Of a stretch of 64,000 nucleotides of DNA, positions 11,881 to 20,597 are shown piece after piece. Made by a program: the position numbers and the translations under genes. Location of the stretch: contig CM062292.1 in NCBI GenBank assembly GCA_031216915.1, forward strand, positions 5,204,457-5,268,456. The letters run 5' to 3'. Source of the DNA: Pictodentalium vernedei (Eukaryota; Mollusca; Scaphopoda; Dentaliida; Dentaliidae). Numbering within the stretch: the stretch's first letter is position 1; each line of letters opens with the position of its first letter. Under the pieces are notes generated by a model that worked only from the letters and a program-made list of their open reading frames with translations, had not been told where the DNA came from and did not search any database.

Positions 11881-12451
11881 GATTCATGAACGTATTTATT
11901 TGTAAAGTTGATAGAATCTTAGACAAAATTTGCAGAAAAGATCTACTATAGAAGGGGTGGTATCCAGGGTGAACCGTTTACCCAAATCTAGCAGTACTAA
12001 TGCATTATTCACACAAATCTCCATTCAAATTTTATGACCCCTCATTGGAACACACGCATTCAGCTCATTCCAACAAAGGTCATATGCCATGTTTTCGAGA
12101 CAAAAGAATAAAAATTTTAGTTATTCATGAAATTTTTAGGCAACTGTTGTCTGTTATTCACATTGCTTCATGAAATTTCAGTACTTTTAGAAGTTACCTC
12201 AGTAATTAAGGGTTAATTCCCCTTAATTAAATGTGGCCTCTAAAAAACAACCACTTTGCATATCTTACCTTTTTACCAGCATAACTGCCAAAACTTGTCA
12301 GCATTCTTCGCAAAAATCGCTATTCAAATTTTAATTTTTGTCTCTTAAACATACATGTACTTATCGCTTGTAAATACCCCATTGGAATGAGCTTTTTGAG
12401 CTCATTCCAATGAGAGGTCGCACACCATGCTTTTTGAGTCAAAAAAGCAAT
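11881..12451. repeat. Diverged foldback units, left flank of DIRS B
   Basis: At least two diverged units contain TGACCCCTCATTGGAA-type hairpin halves (12038, 12395) followed by a TTTTGAG(A/T)C segment. A third unit continues at 19580 on the far side of DIRS B. The hairpin at 12395-12430 has arms CATTGGAATGAGC. No coding sequence is present. Confidence 0.55.
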
Positions 12452-12653
12452 ATTTTTATACTGTACCAATGACCCAGACTTAGCTGGTGCTAACTCTAAC
12501 AAAACCAGGGCCAAACACAAATTTTGCCCCCCAATCCCCAAAATTTGCATCCAAAACAAAAAGAAATCATGTCCTAAAGGGCCTCCATACTACGCCTCTA
12601 CTGCGCATGCGCAGTGACGCAGTCGTCCCGAAATTGGCGCCAATTATCATTCT
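12452..12653 (+). repeat. Left ITR of DIRS copy B, likely promoter region
   Basis: It is complementary to 19352-19560. It holds the perfect 16-bp palindrome ACTGCGCATGCGCAGT and, 20 bp on, AATTGGCGCCAATT. The first contains the YGCGCAYGCGCR consensus of the NRF-1 factor. The second is an E2F-like palindrome. In DIRS elements the left ITR is the expected promoter. The regulatory reading is inference. Confidence 0.85.
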
Positions 12654-13538
12654 CTGTTTGGCCCTTCATCAGTCAACATCTCACTGATCTTTGTGCTTGT
12701 AAATCTCAGTTTAAAGGATGCCAGACACGTAATTTTTGGAGAAAATGTGATTCTAAGGAGGATAGAAGGAGGAGAGGAAAAAGAAGTGGCAAAAAATAAT
12801 CAGGGCTGTACTTAAAATTTTTTGATGAAATTATGTTAAGTTGCCTATTTTCGAGGCATGGGCCTCTTGTTGTCATTCTTGCTAATTGTTGCACTGCTTA
12901 TTCAGTGTTTCCTCTCCCCTAGCCTTCTAAAGTCCCCCCTGGCAATTCTCCCATGCTTTTGGCATATTTTTGAGAAATTTCATTTCTAAAATTTCCTGGG
13001 AGAGTTGCTTGGTTACAAAATGTTTTCTGTTATTTTCCCCATAGTTACGTTTTCACCCATGGGTGTATAACGTTTGTGTTCTGCATCTTCCATCTGATGT
13101 TCTACAGATTCTCCCCTGGGAGTCTCTGTTTTGCATCAGATAGAGTGTAATTGATGACTGATTCCGGGCCAGTTTTTTCAGTGCCTGGAGTCATGTTTTC
13201 TAGTGTGTTTACACTGTTTGTTTTCATTGGCAACAGCCTTTTTTGAGGGGGGCTGTTTGCCTTTGTGGTAGTTTATCTCATTATAAGATACATTTATATT
13301 ATCCGAAAGTGTCTCATTAATTATTTTATATAAATTTAAAATTTTTGACCACACTTTGCCATCGGATCCATCGGGGCTCAACGTTACTTTTCAGCAACTT
13401 GGGCTTCTCTGAAAAAATATTTTTTCAAAATTATTTTGTTTTGCAATTGTTTTTTCATTTATTAATGGATCATGTTATTATGTATCTTTGTGTCAGGGGT
13501 TTTTGCGAGTAACTAGGACTTATTGTTGTTCTTTCACA
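12654..13538 (+). other. Long 5' leader of DIRS copy B
   Basis: An 885-bp untranslated region separates the ITR from the ORF1 ATG. It contains an inverted pair CCATCTGATG (13091) and CATCAGAT (13133), conserved in copies A, C, D and E. A CAG with weak upstream pyrimidines (13494) lies just before ORF1, and copy E has TTTGTTTTCAG there. Short frames in it are not conserved. Confidence 0.6.
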
Positions 13539-15641
13539 ATGAAAGGACGTTGTTCAAATTGTAATAGGAAGAAATCTTCCTCTGACTTTCATGATCATTG
13601 TATTAATTGTAGTCAGTGTTCTCGCATTAATCCCTGTCCTATATGTGAACATTGGGATGAGAAACATTGGAAACGTGTGTCACGATATGTTGTTTCTGGA
13701 GAAAGAGTGATGCCGGCTCTTTCTCCGCAAGGTCACTCTACTCTCTCAGTTTCTATTTCAGAGGAACCAGAACAGGGTGATGTTTCCATGTTATCTTCTT
13801 CAAGTGTGCGTCCGTCGTCACAAATGAATTCAGAGCTAGCGGCAAAAGTGCTCATGGAGATTAGACAAATGTCGTCCGCTAGCTCGCCCGGTGTAGCGTC
13901 CATTCACCGAATGGTTCGGCAGCCGGGTTCGTCCGATGCGGTCCAAGAGGAAATTTTGGGTGATGCGAGCACTATAAACATAATAGATGCACACCCAGTG
14001 ACGGCGGATAGTAAGCGAGAACGGAGGAAGCCTTTTAGTCCGGTTCCTAGCTCGTCCAGGTCCAGCCGGGCCGCGAGCGAGAGAGGTCCCTCTCTCGTAC
14101 AACAACATCTGGGACCAGATTTTGTGGTACAAAATGTGTCTTTAGCGGAGCATACGTCCGTCGCTCGGGACGCTCCGTTGTATAAGCAGTCCGCAGAGAC
14201 TGTTAAGGCTTCCTCTTCTCGTCAGCGCACACGACTGCACCTTGGCTGCGTGACCGCCGATATATTACCAGCTTCGCCGATGAAGGATTCTTCGGCGACC
14301 AGGTCACACCATCCGGCAGCCAGGGATTCGAGACCGATGGACTCCGCACGTTCGCATAGGAAAAGTATGCGGGAGCCATCTGATGCGGAGCTGCCCTCGG
14401 CGAAGCAGCGAAAGACTGCGCCTCCGCAGGTCTCGATGCCGGACATTCTTGTGCAGATAGCACAGCTTATCGCAGCATCCCAGCAGCCGACAAAAACGGT
14501 GTCGGATCGAGAATTATCCGACGGCGCTGGGTCGGTACGCTCCGCCGAAGCATCGGGGGCGGACGACCGGGAACATCGTGAGGTCCGACCGGATGGTGAA
14601 AGGGATACGGATGACTTGGAGCTATCCCTTTCGGAACAACATAAAGCTGCCGTGGACTTCATCCGGCACTTTCTCCCTCAAGTTGTTCCATCGGGCCAGA
14701 CTGCTGCGCTTCCGGACAAGAGAATTATAGCGTCATTGGACTCTGAATTTTTTGAGCGGTTCAGGGACATCGCTCCCGAGTTTCCGTCGCAGTCCAATAA
14801 TGTTGCTAGAACATTTGAATTATTGAACGACGCTATATTTAAACTTGCTTCCAGGACGGGGAAAGCAGGTTTCTTGTCCGCTAATACTCTCAACCTGCCT
14901 TTCATTAATGCAAGGAATAAATTCGATACGGCAGGACAGGGTATACCGAGAGTTCCTCTGCGTATGGACGACGAGGCGGAAGACTTAGAGCTATCATTAC
15001 CGTCGTCAGCTTCTATTCCAACCGCGGTGTTGGAAACAGCTATTGCGTCTAACAGAGCCAATTTAGATGCCTTATCTTACGCAGATCACCTTACTAAGGC
15101 GTTATCACTGCGCCTTCAAGGGGAAGAGTTTCAGGATATACAATCCTCTTTAAGACTTCTTTCAAGGGCAGTAGCTTATTCCACGTGTAACTCCGCCCTT
15201 TCAGTGGCAAATCTGGAGTTGGTTAGACGTGACGCAGCCCTAGCTACATCCACACTAGTGGATTCTAAGGTGAAGAACTCTCTTAGAGTCGCTTCGGTCT
15301 CAGGAGAACTTCTCTTTGACGGCAAGCTTTCCGCTATTTATGATAAAATTAAAAAGAAAGCTAATGATTCTCTGTTGTTCAGATCGGCTCCTAAGAAGTC
15401 GGATACAGCAGACACGAATAAGACAGGCACTTCTGGGTCTAATGCGCCCAAGAGAGGTTCCTATAGAGGTTCCGGTGCGTCCTCTTGGTCTTATTCGAGA
15501 GACCGTCAGGATAGCGACTCTCGTTCGGGACGTCCTTCAGGCCGGGACAATCGGTCGGACGCCCCGAGGTCGACGAGGCGAGGTGCGGGTCGTGGAAGAC
15601 GTGGTTTCTCCTACCGCAGGCCTCGCAGGTCCAGGAGGTGA
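13539..15641 (+). CDS. DIRS ORF1, Gag-like nucleic-acid-binding protein (copy B)
   Basis: The 700-aa product starts at the ATG conserved in B, C, D and E. An upstream TTG extension is open but not needed. The N terminus has CxxC pairs at residues 5-8, 21-24 and 33-36 plus Cys27, suggesting a zinc-binding module. A Ser-rich, low-complexity stretch follows to about residue 350. Then comes a conserved, probably helical region (about 360-615, starting LSLSEQHKAAVDF). The last 65 residues are Ser/Arg/Gly-rich with RGSYRG and RRPRRSRR and likely bind nucleic acid. The predicted role is packaging of element RNA. It ends in UGA directly before the open YR frame and overlaps the start of the RT frame. 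Confidence 0.9.
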   Translation: MKGRCSNCNRKKSSSDFHDHCINCSQCSRINPCPICEHWDEKHWKRVSRYVVSGERVMPALSPQGHSTLSVSISEEPEQGDVSMLSSSSVRPSSQMNSELAAKVLMEIRQMSSASSPGVASIHRMVRQPGSSDAVQEEILGDASTINIIDAHPVTADSKRERRKPFSPVPSSSRSSRAASERGPSLVQQHLGPDFVVQNVSLAEHTSVARDAPLYKQSAETVKASSSRQRTRLHLGCVTADILPASPMKDSSATRSHHPAARDSRPMDSARSHRKSMREPSDAELPSAKQRKTAPPQVSMPDILVQIAQLIAASQQPTKTVSDRELSDGAGSVRSAEASGADDREHREVRPDGERDTDDLELSLSEQHKAAVDFIRHFLPQVVPSGQTAALPDKRIIASLDSEFFERFRDIAPEFPSQSNNVARTFELLNDAIFKLASRTGKAGFLSANTLNLPFINARNKFDTAGQGIPRVPLRMDDEAEDLELSLPSSASIPTAVLETAIASNRANLDALSYADHLTKALSLRLQGEEFQDIQSSLRLLSRAVAYSTCNSALSVANLELVRRDAALATSTLVDSKVKNSLRVASVSGELLFDGKLSAIYDKIKKKANDSLLFRSAPKKSDTADTNKTGTSGSNAPKRGSYRGSGASSWSYSRDRQDSDSRSGRPSGRDNRSDAPRSTRRGAGRGRRGFSYRRPRRSRR

Positions 15642-17631
15642 TGGCTTAAACCTCTATCGCGTTCCGGTTGGCGGAAGGTTGTCGAGTTTTTCACAAGAGT
15701 GGGCGTCGATTACGGACGACCCTTGGGTGAGAGGAGTGACTTCGGAAGGTCTAAAGATATCCTTCAAACGAAAGCCTCCATTAACTCGGAGTCCAAAGTG
15801 GACTCATCTTCCGTCAAATCCACAGAAAAGAGACGCTCTGTTATCAGAGGTGCAGTCTCTTTTAATGAAGAACGCGGTAGAGGTCGTAGAAAACCAGGAA
15901 TCTCTGGGATTCTACAGCCATCTGTTTCTGGTTCCGAAACCAGACGGCTCGTTCCGTCCAGTCATAGATTTGAGCTGGATAAACAAGCTGATCGTCGCTC
16001 CGAAGTTTTATATGGAGACGATTCGATCGGTCAGAGCGAGTATTCGGGTGAACGATTATGCAACGAGCATAGATCTCAAAGATGCGTACTTTCACGTCAT
16101 GGTACATCCGACATTCCGAAAGTATCTACGCTTTGCAGTCCTGGGAGTGGTGTATCAATTCCGGGCGATGTGCTTCGGATTGAATCTAGCACCCTGGGCT
16201 TTCACTCGGGTAATGAACTCGGTAATGATCTACTTCCGAGCTCATTCGTCTGCGGTAACGTCGGCCTACCTGGACGACATTCTTCAGAGGTACGGCAACG
16301 AGTTAACGCTTCAGAACGATGTTCAGAATCTTCTTCTATTGCTCCGACGTCTCGGTTTTATAGTAAACGAGGAGAAGTTGGATCTGGTGCCGTCCAAGTC
16401 ATTCACTCATCTGGGAATGAGCTTCGAGACGCACAACAATCTCGTTCGTCTGCTGTTAACCAGAGCGAAATTAGTCAGTTGTTACGCTCGCTATTGTCTG
16501 CACGCAGACAAAGTCACGGCGAGAGAATTTATGAGACTGATAGGTCTGTGCGGAGCCGCCGCGGATCTCAATCCGATGGGGCGGCTACGCACACGTCCTC
16601 TTCAAATTTTCCTGACTCAGAATTGGAGTGTGAAAATTCATTCGCTCGATGTAGACGTTCTCTTGTCAGATCAAGTGAAACAAGAGATTCAGACTTGGGC
16701 AAACATTCAGTGGTTAACTCAAGGAGTTCCGCTGCAGTTGCCAGATCCGAGTTTTACCGTTATGACGGATGCCAGTCAAACAGGTTGGGGTGCATCATTA
16801 ATCCCAACGGATTCGAGATGCCATGGTCTTTGGGATCCGCAATTCCTGTGCAAGCACATAAACATCAAGGAAATGATGTCAATTTGGCTTGCGTTACGTC
16901 ACTGGATGGGCATTATTCACGATGCTCATGTCCAAATCCTATCCGACAATACGACAGTAGTGGCGTATATACGGAATCAGGGAGGCACTCATTCAGTTCC
17001 GTTGTTCAATCTAACAGAAAGAATCCTTCTGTTTGCATTAGAACATCACGTTCTTCTTTCGGTCCGTCACATACCGGGTCGTCTGAATGTGCTAGCAGAC
17101 TCCCTTTCACGAAAGGGTCGCTTGTTGCCGTCGGAGTGGACTCTCAACAAACAAGTATTCAATCAGATTTGCTACCAATGGGAACGGCCAATGATAGACT
17201 TATTTGCGACACATCTCAACAATCAGTTGCAGACGTATGTGTCTCCGTGTCCGGATCCAAGAGCATTTGCAGTAGACGCTCTGTCGATCCCTTGGGACGG
17301 AATGATAGGATATGCGTATCCTCCAGCGCCATTAATTCAACAAGTATTGCTAAAGATAAAACAATCTCAATGCAAGATTCTGTTGGTAGCATCTCTGTCG
17401 CCACAGAGACCGTGGATAAATCTACTCAGGTGTCTGTTGTGGGACCTACCGCGGAAGCTTCCTCCACGAGAGGATCTTCTTTCGCAGGGGAAATCGCGCC
17501 AACTCCATCACAACCCGCAAGGTCTCAACCTTCACGTTTTTCCGTTGTGCGGTCCTTCTTGCATGGCAAGCACTTTACAGGACGAGCAGTGGACGCGATT
17601 TCTAACTGTAGGAGGACCTCCTCTTCGCTAA
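15640..17631 (+). CDS. DIRS reverse transcriptase / RNase H polyprotein (copy B)
   Basis: The frame is +1 to ORF1 and is open back to 15316, but it has no AUG near its functional start, so frameshifting or splicing must deliver it. RT motifs in order are RPVIDLSWINK (near 15955), IDLKDAYFHV (near 16070), CFGLNLAPWAF (near 16168) and the catalytic YLDD at 16267-16278. RNase H acidic residues lie in MTDASQTGWG, INIKEMMS, ILSDNTT and LADSLSR (16762-17112). A further block, DLFATHLNN to YAYPPAPLI, corresponds to the post-RNase H domain that in DIRS1-type elements is described as methyltransferase-like. Copy B has two private Leu replacements relative to D and E (EKLDL, VRLLL), both C-to-T at CpG. 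The whole gene overlaps the YR frame. Confidence 0.92.
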   Translation, partial: DGLNLYRVPVGGRLSSFSQEWASITDDPWVRGVTSEGLKISFKRKPPLTRSPKWTHLPSNPQKRDALLSEVQSLLMKNAVEVVENQESLGFYSHLFLVPKPDGSFRPVIDLSWINKLIVAPKFYMETIRSVRASIRVNDYATSIDLKDAYFHVMVHPTFRKYLRFAVLGVVYQFRAMCFGLNLAPWAFTRVMNSVMIYFRAHSSAVTSAYLDDILQRYGNELTLQNDVQNLLLLLRRLGFIVNEEKLDLVPSKSFTHLGMSFETHNNLVRLLLTRAKLVSCYARYCLHADKVTAREFMRLIGLCGAAADLNPMGRLRTRPLQIFLTQNWSVKIHSLDVDVLLSDQVKQEIQTWANIQWLTQGVPLQLPDPSFTVMTDASQTGWGASLIPTDSRCHGLWDPQFLCKHINIKEMMSIWLALRHWMGIIHDAHVQILSDNTTVVAYIRNQGGTHSVPLFNLTERILLFALEHHVLLSVRHIPGRLNVLADSLSRKGRLLPSEWTLNKQVFNQICYQWERPMIDLFATHLNNQLQTYVSPCPDPRAFAVDALSIPWDGMIGYAYPPAPLIQQVLLKIKQSQCKILLVASLSPQRPWINLLRCLLWDLPRKLPPREDLLSQGKSRQLHHNPQGLNLHVFPLCGPSCMASTLQDEQWTRFLTVGGPPLR

Positions 17632-18587
17632 ACTATGCGGCTAAGTGGAAGGTTTTTCGTCGTTGGTGTAGGGATCATTCTGTAGATATATTTGATCCCT
17701 CTATACCAGACATTGCAAACTTTCTAGTATACTTGTTTGACGAAATCAAACTGCAGCCTGTTACTATAAAGGGTTATAGATCTATGTTATCTGATACCTA
17801 TGCACATCATGATACTTTACAAATTGGATCTAATGTCTCTTTATCGAAGTTGGTTAGAAACTTTTCGATAAATAGACCCAGAACTCTTAGATTAATTCCT
17901 AAGTGGAATTTAGCTTGGGTTCTCCTTAAATTGAAGGAAAAGCCATTTGAACCTCTTGGGACAGTAGATTTCAAATTCTTATCTTATAAGACAGCTTTTC
18001 TCTTAGCTTTCTCTTCTGCCAGAAGAGTCAGTGAGCTTCATGCACTATCGGTGGATGATTCTCATTATCGTAGTGTTGGGAACACTATCACCTTCACTAC
18101 TAATGTGGGTTTTTTAGCTAAGAATCAGGCTCCTAATAAATATCCGGAACCTATTGTTATTAAGGCTCTTCCGTCTTCAGACGGGCGTAGGCCTTTACTC
18201 TGTCCTGTTAGAGCACTACGTATCTATAAACAGAGATCTCAGTTTATCAGAAAGGGGCGGAAACGTTTCTTTCTGTCTTTGATGCCTAATAGAAAGGACA
18301 TTTCAATCCATTCTATTGCTAGATGGATTCAGTTAACTATCCGTACTGCTTATGAAGATTTATCTTCTTCTCAGCAGTCTGTGCTTAAGATTTCTGCTCA
18401 TGAAGTAAGAGCTCTTTCTACTTCCTGGGCTTATGCTAATAGTGTTGCTATTACAGATTTAATGAAGGCTGCTTATTGGTCTCAGCCATCCACATTTACG
18501 AATTTTTATCTCAGAAATATTGAGTCCATTTCTGGAGACCTGCATTGTTTAGGTCCGTTATCTGTTGCTCAGAATGTCATCCACTAA
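15642..18587 (+). CDS. DIRS tyrosine recombinase, with long overlapping N-terminal frame (copy B)
   Basis: The frame opens immediately after the ORF1 UGA and in the same phase, and runs 2.9 kb to a TAA. It has no AUG near its start; the first codon usable as an alternative start is GTG at 15699, counted as residue 1 here. The catalytic YR domain begins at about residue 620 (SFLHGKHFTGRAVD). The catalytic residues are Arg776 in ARRVSEL (18024), His901 and Arg904 in HEVRALS (18399), and nucleophile Tyr937 in NFYLRNI (18507). The enzyme is expected to integrate the circular DNA intermediate without target duplication. Residues 1 to about 615 overlap RT in another frame and are Ser/Arg-rich. They may be a true product or an incidental open frame. 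Expression by UGA readthrough from ORF1, splicing, or an internal AUG are alternatives. Confidence 0.88.
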   Translation, partial: WLKPLSRSGWRKVVEFFTRVGVDYGRPLGERSDFGRSKDILQTKASINSESKVDSSSVKSTEKRRSVIRGAVSFNEERGRGRRKPGISGILQPSVSGSETRRLVPSSHRFELDKQADRRSEVLYGDDSIGQSEYSGERLCNEHRSQRCVLSRHGTSDIPKVSTLCSPGSGVSIPGDVLRIESSTLGFHSGNELGNDLLPSSFVCGNVGLPGRHSSEVRQRVNASERCSESSSIAPTSRFYSKRGEVGSGAVQVIHSSGNELRDAQQSRSSAVNQSEISQLLRSLLSARRQSHGERIYETDRSVRSRRGSQSDGAATHTSSSNFPDSELECENSFARCRRSLVRSSETRDSDLGKHSVVNSRSSAAVARSEFYRYDGCQSNRLGCIINPNGFEMPWSLGSAIPVQAHKHQGNDVNLACVTSLDGHYSRCSCPNPIRQYDSSGVYTESGRHSFSSVVQSNRKNPSVCIRTSRSSFGPSHTGSSECASRLPFTKGSLVAVGVDSQQTSIQSDLLPMGTANDRLICDTSQQSVADVCVSVSGSKSICSRRSVDPLGRNDRICVSSSAINSTSIAKDKTISMQDSVGSISVATETVDKSTQVSVVGPTAEASSTRGSSFAGEIAPTPSQPARSQPSRFSVVRSFLHGKHFTGRAVDAISNCRRTSSSLNYAAKWKVFRRWCRDHSVDIFDPSIPDIANFLVYLFDEIKLQPVTIKGYRSMLSDTYAHHDTLQIGSNVSLSKLVRNFSINRPRTLRLIPKWNLAWVLLKLKEKPFEPLGTVDFKFLSYKTAFLLAFSSARRVSELHALSVDDSHYRSVGNTITFTTNVGFLAKNQAPNKYPEPIVIKALPSSDGRRPLLCPVRALRIYKQRSQFIRKGRKRFFLSLMPNRKDISIHSIARWIQLTIRTAYEDLSSSQQSVLKISAHEVRALSTSWAYANSVAITDLMKAAYWSQPSTFTNFYLRNIESISGDLHCLGPLSVAQNVIH

Positions 18588-19187
18588 ACAGTTGCAACTA
18601 TAGTTATGCAGGCTTTCTGTTCCGGCAGTGACTCCGTCCGGCTGCCCTCTTCGCTCTGGGCTATTTGACCCAGGACAAGGGGAAGGGGGGGCGGGGGGCG
18701 GGTGTTCCCTTAGGTCACCTGCTTTATAGTGAAAAGCATGGGAATGCCTCCTCCAAATCAGTATTTCTGAGTCGCTTCCGGGATGGTTTTAAAGTGTAAT
18801 ATTAATGTTTAAATTCATTCATGTCTTATTTTTAAAGTGTAGCTCGGTGTGAAGCATTTGTATATGTCAAGTGTCAAACGGGCTTTAATATACAATACTC
18901 GGACACTTTTAAATGATTATAAAGAGTCTCAATTCTCTGGACTACTTTATTTATTGGCTTGCTTTAAAAATAATTAGTATAAGGGTTATACTGGATGTTA
19001 ATAGAGAACATGAATGTTATTGTGCTCAATTATTAAGGGTAGTGTATCTTTCTAATTTAATATTAAATAAGAAAGATACATGTAAAGCCTAATACTCCTT
19101 TTCTCCTTAAGGGGTTACCTCTTTACTATATAGTTGAGCTTATTGGATTTTCCTCTATGTCCTAGGCCCTCCAGCCTGTTTACTATT
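18588..19187 (+). other. 3' untranslated region of DIRS copy B
   Basis: It contains a G-rich tract (18679-18702), TTTAAAGTGTA repeats, and a perfect 11-bp stem (TGTATCTTTCT at 19043-19053 with AGAAAGATACA at 19070-19080) around a 16-nt AT loop. Both elements are conserved in position in A, D and E, and the stem is weaker in C. Confidence 0.8.
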
Positions 19188-19276
19188 CAGCTAAGTCTGG
19201 GTCATTGGTACAGTATAAAAATGTTAAAAAATTTATAGTAATTTATATATTTTTTATACTTACCAATGACCCAGAC
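19188..19276 (+). repeat. ICR of DIRS copy B
   Basis: It combines the complement of the left end (CAGCTAAGTCTGGGTC through TATAAAAAT), the trinucleotide GTT, and the complement of the right end (AAAAAATTTATAG through ATGACCCAGAC). It shows the joint expected in the circular intermediate, with AAC between the two ends. It carries the CTAAGTC variant matching this copy's own ITRs. Confidence 0.92.
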
Positions 19277-19351
19277 GGGGATGGCCCTCCCTGGAGTTGG
19301 GAACTCTTGCCTCCCCTCTGAGTACATAGCGCTGACCAGGCACTGCCAGTA

Positions 19352-19579
19352 AGAATGATAATTGGCGCCAATTTCGGGACGACTGCGTCACTGCGCATGC
19401 GCAGTAGAGGCGTAGTATGGAGGTCCTTTAGGACATGATTTCTTTTTGTTTTGGATGCAAATTTTGGGGATTGGGGGGCAAAATTTGTGTTTGGCCCTGG
19501 TTTTGTTAGAGTTAGCACCAGCTAAGTCTGGGTCATTGGTAAGTATAAAAAATATATAAATTACTATAAATTTTTTAAC
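19352..19579 (+). repeat. Right ITR of DIRS copy B
   Basis: Inverted copy of the left ITR, including both palindromes, plus a 28-nt tail ending TTTTTTAAC. It shares private variants with the left ITR of this copy. Confidence 0.9.
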
Positions 19580-19755
19580 TTTTTAGTTATTCCAGAATTT
19601 CGTACGTAAAACACAGCTTTATGACTTCACATTAAAATGAGCTCTCTAAGCTTGTTCCAATCAACATTCACGCACTATGTCTTTCACACAAAAATTAAAA
19701 TTTTCCATTTATTCAGGAATTTTGTTTGCAAGAACACTCTTACCCCCCCCCCCCC

Positions 19756-19803
<48 letters not shown>

Positions 19804-20448
19804 GACACACACATCTAAAAGTTCGGCAGCAAAAAAACAGTTACTTCAATTTTTAAATGCATTATAGGAACAACTTGCCTAATCAAATTTAAATACTTTT
19901 GCATCATTCTGTATCTAGAACAAACCATTTACCATATCTTTACGCAAAATTCTCCAGCATCATTCACAAAAAAACACCATTATATATATATTCACATTTC
20001 TGTCTCAAAAATATACCTGATCTTCCCATACCCCTATTGGAATAAGCTGTTTGAGCTTGTTCCAATGATGATAAAAAAAACTAATATTTTGGAAAATTTG
20101 TGAAAATTTTTGTTTTCTTGCATGCAAATATGTACATGTAGCACATGGAAGATATCCACAGTTGGGGAGAGATGTCCAAGGCTATCTCTTCACATTCCTT
20201 GTTTGTGCTTCATGCTAAACCAGTTTGTCTGCAGAGATAAATTTGCTTTATTAAAAATCATTGGAGATTGGCCACACACCAATGATTTTAAATAAAACTA
20301 ATTTTAGGTAACAAATGTTGAACTTCAAACAAAATCTATCACTCAACCAGTTAATGTTGATGAGGCATGACATGGTGAAGGTGACCTAAAATACTTCTTA
20401 GAGTCACTTTGTCAGGTGAGCGATTAAGGCCACGTGGGGCCTCTTGTT
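19580..20448. other. Right flank of DIRS B: foldback units and end of the hairpin-led repeat
   Basis: Diverged foldback unit sequence continues from the left flank of DIRS B, followed by a CA microsatellite. Another hairpin half (TTGGAATAAGC, TGAGCTTGTTCC near 20037-20065) follows. The 3' end of the CTCACC-type repeat closes at TCAGGTGAGCGATTAAGG. No gene is seen. Confidence 0.55.
19743..19812. repeat. Poly(C) plus (CA)n microsatellite
   Basis: A run of about 17 C is followed by about 20 CA dinucleotides with a few interruptions. The small open frame here encodes only Thr-His repeats and is not a gene. Confidence 0.95.
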
Positions 20449-20597
20449 AATTTAGGAATCGATTAATCGTCGCAAATAATCGATGATTAATCGTACCTAA
20501 ATGACACCCCCCCTCCTCTCCCTCTCTTTGAAGTCGATAAAAATGAAGTCCAAGTCAGTTGACCTACCTCAAGGAAACAACGAAGACGATCCTTTTT

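Larger units (their letters stand above)
12452..19579 (+). mobile_element. DIRS retrotransposon copy B (intact, putatively autonomous)
   Basis: This is a 7.1-kb element with complementary ITRs (12452-12653 and 19352-19579), an ICR (19188-19276), intact ORF1, an intact RT/RNase H frame and an intact YR frame. It has no target duplication and no poly(A), as expected for DIRS elements. From the ORF1 ATG to the YR stop it aligns to copy D with no net indel, so both are young. All YR and RT catalytic motifs are present. Confidence 0.95.
2108..20448 (+). mobile_element. Hairpin-led CTCACCTGAGC repeat, swollen by DIRS A and B
   Basis: It starts with a T-run and GCTCACCTGAGC (2113), then a GTCCGTCGTCCG-rich block. 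It ends with TCAGGTGAGCGATTAAGG and GGCCTCTTGTT (20412-20448). The outer 10 bp are complementary. Net of the two DIRS insertions it is about 4.2 kb and includes the 167-bp satellite, which resembles sequence near 2370-2450. No coding capacity is visible. I recall this kind of repeat as common in mollusc genomes but cannot assign a class. Confidence 0.65.

Noticed and set aside
13836-15061. Minus-strand open frames opposite ORF1 (up to 146 codons)
   Set aside because: They are shadows of a GC-rich, Ser-coding ORF1, with no start context and no recognised domain.
15632-15645. AGGAGGTGATGG looks like a Shine-Dalgarno site at the ORF1/YR junction
   Set aside because: The window is metazoan. The ATG it would serve is followed by a stop after one codon in copy B and is in neither the RT nor the YR frame.
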